Assembly (NCBI RefSeq): GCF_902497855.1
Contig: NZ_CABVHU010000004.1
Location: forward strand, 1 to 64,000
DNA: 64,000 nt
DNA from: Pseudomonas fluorescens
GTDB taxonomy: Bacteria; Pseudomonadota; Gammaproteobacteria; Pseudomonadales; Pseudomonadaceae
Direction of reading: 5' to 3'
Positions 1 through 6,934 of this stretch are shown here, in pieces. The position numbers and the translations under genes are program-made. Under the pieces are notes generated by a model, which saw only the letters and a list, made by a program, of their open reading frames with translations, ran no database searches and was not told the DNA's origin. Every line of letters starts with the position of its first letter. Position 1 is the stretch's first letter.

Positions 1-196
1 TATGGTAATACTTATCTCATACAGACGTGTAATGCATAGTACTGAGTATGAAAGTTATAGTGCAGATCAGATTAACATGATTGTAGTTACAGAACTAGAC
101 TAATCTCATACAACTGTGAAGAACATCAATTAAATCTGTATTATTATTTTTTATACAGTAATCTGATTTATTTCATTTTATTTTTTTTTTTTTTTT
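1..196. other. Low-complexity non-genomic sequence at contig end
   Basis: AT-rich sequence without coding signal that ends in a poly-T run (about 181-196) directly against an Illumina P5 adapter. Read on the opposite strand, the order is insert, mosaic end, adapter, poly-A, degraded bases. That is the usual pattern when a short insert is read through past the end of the library molecule. I infer that it is sequencing artefact and not chromosome. Confidence 0.85.
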
Positions 197-266
197 AATG
201 ATACGGCGACCACCGAGATCTACACCTCTCTATTCGTCGGCAGCGTCAGAGTTGTATAAGAGACAG
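197..266 (+). other. Illumina Nextera P5 adapter, i5 index and transposon end
   Basis: Positions 197-225 match the 29-nt Illumina P5 sequence exactly (it begins AATGATACGGCGACC). Positions 226-233 are CTCTCTAT, a standard Nextera i5 index. Positions 234-247 are TCGTCGGCAGCGTC, the Read 1 adapter, and 248-266 match the 19-nt Tn5 mosaic end with only a two-base swap at 251-252. This is untrimmed library adapter in the assembly. Nothing upstream of about position 267 should be treated as organism sequence. Confidence 0.98.
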
Positions 267-349
267 CCTGTATCTTGTCATGTTATGTGATGGAGATTTT
301 AGTAGTTGTTTTGGTGGTGATAAAAAGTTCCATCTAAAGATGGGTGTGT
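267..349. other. Doubtful junction sequence between adapter and first gene
   Basis: This AT-rich stretch follows the adapter and precedes the first real gene. Its composition differs from the rest of the window, and no gene or terminator is recognisable. It may be error-rich read sequence or a chimeric insert. The exact point where authentic chromosome begins cannot be fixed, but coding sequence is convincing from about 360 onward. Confidence 0.5.
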
Positions 350-1138
350 TCACAATCCGCTGTTTAGCAGTTTGAGATAGTCGGGACTTTCGGAAATTGA
401 ATTATGCCCGACACCTGGTATGACCCGTATCGTTGCCACGCCGTCGGCGAAGTGTCGGTAAAGCCGCTCGGTACTGGAACGCGGTATCACTTCGTCGTGC
501 TCGGCCGCGATCAATAACGTCGGCACCTTGATGCGAGCGGCGTATTTCCAGGAGTCGAAGCTGTCCTTGAGCAGCCATTTCACGGGAAAGATCGGGTACA
601 GCCGGGCCCCGAGTTCTTCGAGACTGTTGTAAGGCGTGATCAGCACCAGGCGCGCCGCCGGCCGTTGGCTGGCGAGGCGCACGGCGACCCCCGAGCCCAG
701 GCTGCGACCGACCACGGCGATATGGGGATGCGTGGCGTAGACCTGGTCGAACAGGGCCACGGCATCGCGCTGGATCGCCTCTTCGGAGGGCGAGCCGGAA
801 CTGCCACCGTAGCCTCGGTAGTGCATCAGGTAGAGCGCATGATCGGGGAAGGCCCGGGCGAACCCGGGCAGGCTGCGGGACACGTCCTCGGCATTGCCGC
901 CAAAATAGATCAACGCCTTGGCGCCGTCCCGGGGGCGCACGGTGACCAGCACCTGCGCGTCGTCGACCGACAAGGTGAGCAGCGCTGCCGAAGCGTCGAG
1001 GGCGCGTGGTTGCGGGAAATAGATAAGCGCGCGCTGGAACACGAACAGCGCCACACAGAGCACCAGGTACAGCGCTGCGACGATGACGACGAGTGACACC
1101 AGGATGCGCGACATTCGGCTAACGTTAGTGGGCGGCAT
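350..1138 (-). CDS. Membrane-anchored alpha/beta hydrolase
   Basis: A 262-residue protein of the serine alpha/beta hydrolase superfamily. One hydrophobic segment at about residues 10-32 suggests a signal anchor, so the catalytic domain is probably periplasmic. The nucleophile elbow is GRSLGSG (Ser in VVGRSLGSG), the acid is likely the Asp of AEHDEVIP, and the base is the His of GVGHNS. Substrate unknown; this family includes lipase- and peptidase-like enzymes. A start at 1114 (MSRILV) is also possible, since neither start has a strong ribosome site. The last codons lie close to the adapter-derived contig end, so the C-terminus (NSGL) should be treated with caution. Confidence 0.75.
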   Translation of the reverse strand: MPPTNVSRMSRILVSLVVIVAALYLVLCVALFVFQRALIYFPQPRALDASAALLTLSVDDAQVLVTVRPRDGAKALIYFGGNAEDVSRSLPGFARAFPDHALYLMHYRGYGGSSGSPSEEAIQRDAVALFDQVYATHPHIAVVGRSLGSGVAVRLASQRPAARLVLITPYNSLEELGARLYPIFPVKWLLKDSFDSWKYAARIKVPTLLIAAEHDEVIPRSSTERLYRHFADGVATIRVIPGVGHNSISESPDYLKLLNSGL

Positions 1139-1222
1139 TGACTGCTCTGGGCCTGAAGGCTGCTATCGCCTGATAGCGCTCAGAGTGTAGTCGATCGACA
1201 GTGGACGCACCGGAGGGCCCCC

Positions 1223-2509
1223 ATGCCCATCGTTCTGAAGTGGCTCGACGTACGGCCAGCCGAAAGAACGGCGCTGATGTTGGGTTTTGCCTTTCATTTC
1301 TGCGTACTCGCCAGCTACTACCTGGTGCGCCCGTTGCGCGATGCCCTGGGGTTGGAGGGTGGCGCCGACAAACTGCAGTGGCTGTTCACCGCCACGTTCG
1401 TGGTGATGCTAATGATGGTGCCGCTGTTCGGCGCGCTGGTGTCGCGGTTGCCGGCCATCCGCTTCGTGCCGTTGATCTATCGCCTGATCGCCTTGTCGAT
1501 GCTGGTGTTTGGCGGCTTGATCGCCAATCACGTCGCGCCGGTCGCGGTAGGGCGGGTGTTTTTCGTCTGGATCAGTATTTATAACCTGTTCATTGTCAGC
1601 ATCTTCTGGAGCGTGCTGGTGGACCGCTTTTCCAGTGAACAGGGGCGGCGCCTGTTCGGCTTCATAGCGGCTGGCGGCACCCTGGGCACCTTCATCGGGC
1701 CTTTGCTGGCCGCGACCATGGCCACGCGCCTGGGCCCGGTGGCGTTGACCCTCGCGGCGGCGCTGCTGCTGGAAGCCGCGGTGCGCTGCTATCGGGCGTT
1801 GTTGTCCCGCACGCAATCGCAGTCCGGCAGCCGCCTGCTGGATGATCGGCGCCTGGGCGGCAGCATGCTGGCAGGCATCACCCTGATCGTGCGCTCGCGC
1901 TATCTGTTGGGGCTGGTGCTGTTCATGCTGTTGCACACCAGCGCCGCGACCCTGCTGTATTTCGAACAGGGCCGGATCGTCGCCGGTCGCTATGCTGATG
2001 TGGCCAGCAGGACGCAATTTTTCGCCGTGGTCGATTTGATTGTGTCGGCATTGACCCTGATTTTTCAGCTGTTGCTGACGGCGCCGTTGATTCGTCTGAT
2101 TGGCGTCGGCGGGGCGCTGGCCGCCTTGCCGCTGGCGACGATCGTGGCGTTCAGCGCCATGGCCCTGGCACCCGTGCCGACCACCGTCGCCCTGGCACAG
2201 GGGTTGCGCCGTGCGGTGGAGTTCGCCATCGTCCGGCCGGCCCGCGAAGTGCTGTGGACCGTGGTGAGCCGGGAGGAAAAGTACAAGGCCAAGAATGTCA
2301 TCGAAACCCTGGTGTATCGCGGAGGCGATGCCGCCAGTGGCTGGCTGTCCGCCGGATTGACGGCACTGGGCGCCGGGTTCGGCCTGGTGGCGCTGGTGAT
2401 CGTGCCGTTTGCCGGGCTGTGGGGCGGGTTATGCCTGTGGTTGGCCAGGCAGCAACAGCAAAAGGCTGACAGCAAACATGTGGAAGGACCATTCCATGAG
2501 CCAAACTGA
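1223..2509 (+). CDS. MFS transporter, nucleotide-translocase-like
   Basis: A 428-residue integral membrane protein with about 12 hydrophobic segments. The N-terminal SYYLVRPLRDALG stretch is typical of bacterial MFS proteins that resemble ATP/ADP translocases, although free-living bacteria do not use these for energy parasitism. The substrate is unknown. The start at 1223 is supported by a GGAGGG ribosome site about 6 bases upstream. The gene is divergent from the hydrolase. Its stop codon overlaps the start of the aldo/keto reductase by 14 bp, so the two are probably translationally coupled. Confidence 0.75.
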   Translation: MPIVLKWLDVRPAERTALMLGFAFHFCVLASYYLVRPLRDALGLEGGADKLQWLFTATFVVMLMMVPLFGALVSRLPAIRFVPLIYRLIALSMLVFGGLIANHVAPVAVGRVFFVWISIYNLFIVSIFWSVLVDRFSSEQGRRLFGFIAAGGTLGTFIGPLLAATMATRLGPVALTLAAALLLEAAVRCYRALLSRTQSQSGSRLLDDRRLGGSMLAGITLIVRSRYLLGLVLFMLLHTSAATLLYFEQGRIVAGRYADVASRTQFFAVVDLIVSALTLIFQLLLTAPLIRLIGVGGALAALPLATIVAFSAMALAPVPTTVALAQGLRRAVEFAIVRPAREVLWTVVSREEKYKAKNVIETLVYRGGDAASGWLSAGLTALGAGFGLVALVIVPFAGLWGGLCLWLARQQQQKADSKHVEGPFHEPN

Positions 2510-3440
2510 TGGGTATACGCGTCGACAACTACTCACGTTGGCCGCCGGTGCTTCGGTGGTCTTCACCTTCGATCCGGCCTTCGCAGCGTCCCCGCCGTCG
2601 AAGGAAACAGGAGGCAAGAACATGCTGACCCGAGCCATCCCCTCCAGCAACGAGCCGTTGCCCGTCGTTGGCCTGGGCACTTATCGCGGCTTCGATGTCG
2701 CGCCTTCGGACCCTGCCTACAAGGACCTGCCCGCGGTGCTCAGTGCGTTGTTCCATAAGGGCGGCACGGTGGTCGACAGCTCGCCGATGTATGGCCGCGC
2801 CGAACAGACCACCGGTGAATTGCTGTCGATCCACCGGCCGCGCTCGCCAGCCTTCCTGGCCACCAAGGTCTGGACCCGCGGCCGCGAAGAAGGCATCGCG
2901 CAGATGGAAGAGTCTTTCAAATTGTTACAGACCGATCGCATCGATCTGATGCAGATCCACAACCTGCTGGACTGGAAAACCCACCTGCCGACCTTGCGCA
3001 AATGGAAGGAAGAAGGGCGCATTCGCTACATCGGCATCACCCATTACACGGCGTCGGCGTATGACGAGGTGGAGGCGGTGCTCAAGGCCGAACAGCTGGA
3101 TTTCCTGCAGATCAACTATGCCCTGGATGATCGCGGCGTGGAGAAACGGCTGCTGCCGCTGTGCCGGGAGCGCGGCGTGGCGGTGATCTGCAATCGACCC
3201 TTCGGGGGTGGTGGCCTGATCGCACGCTTGAAAGGCAAGCCGCTACCGGGCTGGGCCGCGCAAGTGGGGGTCAGCGGTTGGCCGCAACTGGCGCTCAAGT
3301 TCCTGCTGGCGCACCCGGCGGTGACCTGTGTCATTCCAGGGACGGGCAACCCGCGCTACATGACGGAAAACGCCGGTGCCGGGTTTGGTCCGATGCTGAC
3401 CGGGGCGCAGCGCGAGCAGTTGATCGATCTGGTTGGGTAG
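2496..3440 (+). CDS. Tat-exported aldo/keto reductase
   Basis: A 314-residue NADPH-type aldo/keto reductase. The N-terminus carries a twin-arginine signal (TRRQLLTLAAGA, then a hydrophobic stretch and an A-x-A type site near PAFAAS), so a folded enzyme is probably exported to the periplasm. The family catalytic tetrad is visible: Asp and Tyr in VVDSSPMYGRAE, Lys in LATKVWTRG and His in MQIHNLL. The start at 2496 is preferred because GGAAGGA lies just upstream and the Tat motif then sits at residue 9. Longer in-frame starts run back into the preceding gene. The natural substrate is unknown. Confidence 0.85.
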   Translation: MSQTDGYTRRQLLTLAAGASVVFTFDPAFAASPPSKETGGKNMLTRAIPSSNEPLPVVGLGTYRGFDVAPSDPAYKDLPAVLSALFHKGGTVVDSSPMYGRAEQTTGELLSIHRPRSPAFLATKVWTRGREEGIAQMEESFKLLQTDRIDLMQIHNLLDWKTHLPTLRKWKEEGRIRYIGITHYTASAYDEVEAVLKAEQLDFLQINYALDDRGVEKRLLPLCRERGVAVICNRPFGGGGLIARLKGKPLPGWAAQVGVSGWPQLALKFLLAHPAVTCVIPGTGNPRYMTENAGAGFGPMLTGAQREQLIDLVG

Positions 3441-3448
3441 GTGGATCG

Positions 3449-3907
3449 TTACCCGGCCTTGGTCCATTTGATCAGATTGTTGCGCAGCGTCACGACTGCC
3501 TTCTGCATGTCCATGAACTCCTCCGGCGTCAGCCCGGTGGCGTCGGACAGGCCCAGTTCCGGGCGGCCTTCGCGTAGCTGTCGACCTTCCTTCGTCAGGC
3601 TGACCCGCACCTGGCGCTCGTCCTCGGGATCGCGCTGGCGGTGCAGATAACCCATCGCTTCGAGCTTCTTCAGGATCGGCGTCAGGGTGTTCGATTCCAG
3701 AAACAGCTTTTCGCCCAGGCTGCCCACGGTCTGGTCGTCTTGTTCCCATAGCGCGACGATGGTGATGTATTGCGTGTAGGTCAGCCCCAGCTGCTCGAGA
3801 ATCGGCTTGTAGGCCTTGCCGAACGCCAGGTTGGTGGAATAGACCGCAAAACACAGGAAGTCGGAGAGCTTCGGGTTGGCGGGGGCCGTCTTGTCGGTGG
3901 TTTTCAT
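3449..3907 (-). CDS. ohrR: OhrR, MarR-family organic peroxide sensor
   Basis: A 152-residue MarR-family winged-helix repressor. The N-terminal FLCFAVYSTN segment holds Cys19, the position of the reactive cysteine that organic hydroperoxides oxidise in OhrR proteins, releasing DNA. Two ohr genes lie immediately upstream in the same orientation, which supports the assignment. The start at 3907 is chosen because GAGG lies 6 bases before this ATG; an upstream ATG at 3913 overlaps that site. A CGTATGCGAT motif at 3959-3968 in its promoter matches the ohr promoters and suggests autoregulation. The gene is convergent with the aldo/keto reductase, with only 8 bp between them. Confidence 0.93.
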   Translation of the reverse strand: MKTTDKTAPANPKLSDFLCFAVYSTNLAFGKAYKPILEQLGLTYTQYITIVALWEQDDQTVGSLGEKLFLESNTLTPILKKLEAMGYLHRQRDPEDERQVRVSLTKEGRQLREGRPELGLSDATGLTPEEFMDMQKAVVTLRNNLIKWTKAG

Positions 3908-3956
3908 GTGCATCCTCGTTGGCCGCGACACGTGGCTGGCAAAAACCTGAATATAC

Positions 3957-3968
3957 CTCGTATGCGAT
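3957..3968. promoter_or_regulatory. Putative OhrR half-operator upstream of ohrR
   Basis: CTCGTATGCGAT contains the 10-mer CGTATGCGAT that also occurs in front of both ohr genes. Here the partner half-site seen at the ohr promoters is weak or absent. An autoregulatory OhrR site is inferred from the shared motif only. Confidence 0.5.
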
Positions 3969-4039
3969 TCTATCGGAATGGTGCCAGCTTGCGGGTTGCG
4001 ACCGGTTCGCCGGTGAAGGCGAACCGGTCACAGGATGGA

Positions 4040-4480
4040 TCACGCCGTCAGGGCATTAATGACCACATCGATATTGCCTCGGGTCGCCTTCGAGTACGGG
4101 CAGATCTGGTCGGCGGCGTGCGCCAGTTCCGTTGCGACGTCCTGGGTCAGGCCCGGCACGCGCAGCGTCAAGCGTGCCTGGAGGAAATAGGCCGCACCGG
4201 TCTGGCCCAGATCGACCTCGATAATCACCGCCAGATTGGACGGGAGCGTCACCTTCATGTTTTTCGCCGCCAGCTCGACGGCGGCGGTGTAGCAGGCCGA
4301 CCATGCGCCGGCGAACAGCTGCTCGGCGGTCGGGTGCGGCACGATGGCGGTGAACTCGTGAGACAGTTTGGCGTTACCGGGCGACGACAGCTGGATGTCG
4401 AGGCCATGGGCAGAGTTGCCGGCGTCGCTGAACGTCGTGTGGGTTTTGCCTGTCGCCAGTACTTTTTCGATCTTGTTCAT
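4040..4480 (-). CDS. ohr: Ohr family peroxidase, shorter paralogue
   Basis: A 146-residue Ohr/OsmC-family thiol peroxidase that reduces organic and fatty-acid hydroperoxides. The peroxidatic cysteine is Cys63 (WSACYTAA), the resolving cysteine is Cys127 (CPYSKATRGN), and the conserved Glu is Glu53 in TAEQLF. It is a tandem paralogue of the upstream gene but lacks four residues of the N-terminal loop, including the only arginine there (Arg25 of the other copy). No Arg occurs before residue 103. Catalytic activity may therefore differ. It has its own promoter region with an inverted CGTATGCGAT pair at 4514-4540. Confidence 0.92.
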   Translation of the reverse strand: MNKIEKVLATGKTHTTFSDAGNSAHGLDIQLSSPGNAKLSHEFTAIVPHPTAEQLFAGAWSACYTAAVELAAKNMKVTLPSNLAVIIEVDLGQTGAAYFLQARLTLRVPGLTQDVATELAHAADQICPYSKATRGNIDVVINALTA

Positions 4481-4513
4481 GGATGAGTCCTCATTGTCTG
4501 GATGGTTTTTATG

Positions 4514-4540
4514 ATCGCATGCGTTTTAAGCGTATGCGAT
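4514..4540. promoter_or_regulatory. Putative OhrR operator, second ohr promoter
   Basis: ATCGCATGCG (4514-4523), a 7-bp spacer and CGTATGCGAT (4531-4540) form an inverted repeat with 9 of 10 positions matching. The same architecture with the same spacer occurs before the other ohr gene. Binding by OhrR is inferred. Confidence 0.6.
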
Positions 4541-4589
4541 ATATATGGCGTATCGAAGCTGTCGATCGATATCAACGTCGCGCGGTGGA

Positions 4590-5042
4590 TCATGCCGTGA
4601 GGACGTTCAGGGCCACGTCAATATTACCCCGCGTCGCCTTGGAGTACGGGCAAATCTGGTCGGCGGTGTGTGCCAGCCTGGTGGCGACATCGTGCGCCAG
4701 ACCCGGCACGCGCAAGGTCAGTCGAGCCTGGAGGAAGTAGGCCGGACCGGTCTGGCCCAGGTCGACTTCGATGTCGACGGACAGGTCAGAGGGCAGCACC
4801 ACGTTCATCTCACCGGCTACCAGCCCGACGGCGGCGGTGTAGCAGGCGGACCAGGCGCCGGCGAACAGTTGCTCGGCAGTCGGGTGCGGCTGGGTGGCGG
4901 CGAACACGTGGGCCGGTTTCGCGTTGCCGGGGGTCGACAGGGTGATGTCGAGGCTGCCGTCATGGCCGCGCGAGGTGAGGCCAGCTTCGCTGACGGTGGT
5001 GTGGGTTTTGCCGGTGGCCAGGACTTTTTCGATCTTGCTCAT
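4590..5042 (-). CDS. ohr: Ohr organic hydroperoxide resistance protein
   Basis: A 150-residue Ohr with a complete-looking active site: Arg25 (TSRGHDG), Glu57 (TAEQLF), peroxidatic Cys67 (WSACYTAA) and resolving Cys131 (CPYSKATRGN). It is closely related to the next gene downstream, so this is a local duplication. It reduces organic hydroperoxides with thiols supplied by lipoylated proteins in characterised members of the family. It is the first gene of the ohr-ohr-ohrR series. Its promoter contains an inverted repeat ending in CGTATGCGAT. Confidence 0.94.
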   Translation of the reverse strand: MSKIEKVLATGKTHTTVSEAGLTSRGHDGSLDITLSTPGNAKPAHVFAATQPHPTAEQLFAGAWSACYTAAVGLVAGEMNVVLPSDLSVDIEVDLGQTGPAYFLQARLTLRVPGLAHDVATRLAHTADQICPYSKATRGNIDVALNVLTA

Positions 5043-5081
5043 GGGGTGAATCCTCAGGGGCTGGAGAGTTGTGATTTATTA

Positions 5082-5108
5082 ATCGTGTACGTTTGTATCG
5101 TATGCGAT
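5082..5108. promoter_or_regulatory. Putative OhrR operator, first ohr promoter
   Basis: ATCGTGTACG (5082-5091), a 7-bp spacer and CGTATGCGAT (5099-5108) repeat the layout of the 4514-4540 site. The right half sits in a compact near-palindrome, ATCGTATGCGAT (5097-5108). The spacing relative to the ohr start is compatible with a promoter operator. Confidence 0.6.
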
Positions 5109-5147
5109 GTAAATAATACTCGCGCAGCCAGCGATCGAAGTCAAGCG

Positions 5148-5171
5148 CTCGTCGGGGGGCTCCCCGACGAG
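5148..5171. repeat. 10-bp perfect hairpin
   Basis: CTCGTCGGGG (5148-5157), a 4-base loop and CCCCGACGAG (5162-5171) form a strong stem in the gap between the ohr promoter and the 3' end of the dipeptidase/transpeptidase gene. No T-tract follows on either strand, so a classical intrinsic terminator is not supported. It could be a rho-assisted 3'-end hairpin or an isolated palindrome. Confidence 0.6.
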
Positions 5172-5305
5172 TGGTCGGGCTTCAGGCGGGGTAACGGTGG
5201 TGTATCAAGTGCGGGAAGGAAAAGCAGCGGGGCGGCCGTTGGACCGCACCGCTGTGTATGCAGTGAGCCGGGGTACTGACCGCTTTCACCCCAATAGCCG
5301 CGAGA

Positions 5306-6799
5306 TCAGCGTTCCGGCAGATTCCAGCGTGTACGCAGGTGCTGATATTGCGTCTCGGGCATTTGTATCAGCAGCGGCGACTGGCGCGGATCCAGCCAAC
5401 CGAACAAACGGGAAATATCCGCTTGATCCATGGCGGTACAGCCAAGCGTCGGCGAGGAGGGGGCCCGCCAGATATGGAAGAAGATGCACGAGCCCAAGGC
5501 GGGGGATGCCGGCGAGTTGTGCTCGATGACAATGCCTTGGCGATACGTGTCATCGTCACGTCGCATGCGTTCGGAACTGTTCCAGTCCCTGGCTGTTGTC
5601 GCCCCGTCGACCAGCTCGTTGTAATGTTTGGAGTGGCTGTCATCCACGCATTCGCTGGTCGGGGTTAACGCCAGGTAAGGCAGCTGGGTGTTGGCCGCGC
5701 TGTCGTAGCCGAACGCCGTTCCCAGCTTGAATATCCCGGCCGGCGCTTTTCCATCGCCTTCGCGTTTGACCGGGCCTTCGCCTTGCTCGACGCTGGCCGC
5801 AAGACCCTTGCCCCAGGCCAGCCCGTTCTTACCCAGAACCACCGGAAAGGGATCGGCGTATTTCTCAAAGGTGGACCCGCGTCGAACATAGCGCTGGGCG
5901 GTGCCCTGGATGTCAGTCCAGTTTTTGCTGGTGACCACTATCAGCTGTTGGCTCGTATCGAGAAGGTTGCTTGCCTGCAGCGGCGTGATGGGGAAATCCA
6001 TGACGTCCTTGCGCGGACCCGCCCCACTGTAGGTGAAGTGCCACCACTCCTTGTCGTACCCGGAAAACCCTTCCTGTTCCATGGTCCGGCTAAGTAGCTG
6101 GCGATTTTTCCGGGCGTCGGCGTTGATCAACGAAGTGTCGGTGTGCGCGCGCTCATCGAAGCAGTCGTAACCGGTGCCCATGTCGAGTGCGCCGTCACGC
6201 CAACGCTGGCCGTAGGGCGCCGTGCAATCAACTTGCGCGGCCGCGGGCGACCAGGTTTCAGCCGGGAGCGCCTGCGGACCGGTCAAGGTCAGGTCCACGG
6301 TCGAGCCTCGGGAGTGATTGGATACGCGGGCCACATAACCCAGGCGCCAGAAGTCCTGTTTGTCTACGCGCGGATAGAATTCGGCTTTGCGCGGGTCACC
6401 CGGCTCTGTGGCGAAGCGCCCCATGTCGGCAACCGCACGGCCGGGTCGATAACAGTCGAATACCTTCAACCCATAGCCCTGAGCCCGCAGTGCCTTTTGT
6501 ACCCGGGCGAGGGCCTGGGCCGCATCCCGCGTCAGCAGGCACTGCGCCGCGGTGTAACCGTCGAGCGGGTGCCCGGTGAAGTTGTGGGCGCTGGCATAGC
6601 GGATGTCCTGCTGGATGCCCGGATCGATCGAACGCAGATACACCATGTCCTCGGGGCGTGATTGCGCAGCGGCCATGGCGGCTGCGAAAACGCTCAGGCA
6701 CAGGATCCAGCGTGGCCATGAGCCTGCGCGCAGCTTCCCCGGACGCTGCACAAATGGCCTGGAGAAAGACGCGGATATGACTCGGCACACAAGGCGCAT
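5306..6799 (-). CDS. D-Ala-D-Ala dipeptidase fused to L,D-transpeptidase
   Basis: A 497-residue exported two-domain protein. After a long basic N-region and a signal sequence (hydrophobic 31-45), residues ~50-262 match the VanX/DdpX M15D dipeptidase family: zinc ligands His162 and Asp169 in SNHSRGSTVDL, and Glu251 and His254 in EWWHF. Residues ~285-480 look like a YkuD L,D-transpeptidase, with GSCIFFH (Cys438) and PTLGCTAM (Cys454, the likely nucleophile). Both halves act on peptidoglycan peptides, so a periplasmic wall-remodelling or recycling role is inferred. The start at 6799 has a GGAGGC site 6 bases upstream. The open frame continues to 7003, but that extension runs through a REPIN. Confidence 0.85.
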   Translation of the reverse strand: MRLVCRVISASFSRPFVQRPGKLRAGSWPRWILCLSVFAAAMAAAQSRPEDMVYLRSIDPGIQQDIRYASAHNFTGHPLDGYTAAQCLLTRDAAQALARVQKALRAQGYGLKVFDCYRPGRAVADMGRFATEPGDPRKAEFYPRVDKQDFWRLGYVARVSNHSRGSTVDLTLTGPQALPAETWSPAAAQVDCTAPYGQRWRDGALDMGTGYDCFDERAHTDTSLINADARKNRQLLSRTMEQEGFSGYDKEWWHFTYSGAGPRKDVMDFPITPLQASNLLDTSQQLIVVTSKNWTDIQGTAQRYVRRGSTFEKYADPFPVVLGKNGLAWGKGLAASVEQGEGPVKREGDGKAPAGIFKLGTAFGYDSAANTQLPYLALTPTSECVDDSHSKHYNELVDGATTARDWNSSERMRRDDDTYRQGIVIEHNSPASPALGSCIFFHIWRAPSSPTLGCTAMDQADISRLFGWLDPRQSPLLIQMPETQYQHLRTRWNLPER

Positions 6800-6834
6800 G
6801 CAATGCCTCCGATGATGCGGGCTGCTGCTGGTGG

Positions 6835-6934
6835 TGTAGGAGCAAGCTTGCTCGCGATAGACGTTAACGATAACGCGTTTCCCCTGAATAAACGCGTCGC
6901 CTTTGAGACCATCGCGAGCAAGCTCGCTCCTACA
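6835..6934. repeat. REPIN, GTAGGAGC-type, supplies a stop codon
   Basis: Two inverted REP sequences (TGTAGGAGCAAGCTTGCTCG at 6835-6854 and its near complement ending TCGCTCCTACA at 6934) flank a spacer of about 50 bases. The spacer is nearly identical to that at 59179-59278 and inverted relative to 15963-16062. The right arm contains the TAG stop of the aldehyde dehydrogenase (6930-6932). Confidence 0.95.

Noticed and set aside
1..196. A phage or plasmid fragment at the window start
   Set aside because: The poly-T run and adjacent complete sequencing adapter explain it as library artefact.
5148..5171. Rho-independent terminator
   Set aside because: The stem is strong but no T-tract follows on either strand; kept as an unclassified hairpin.
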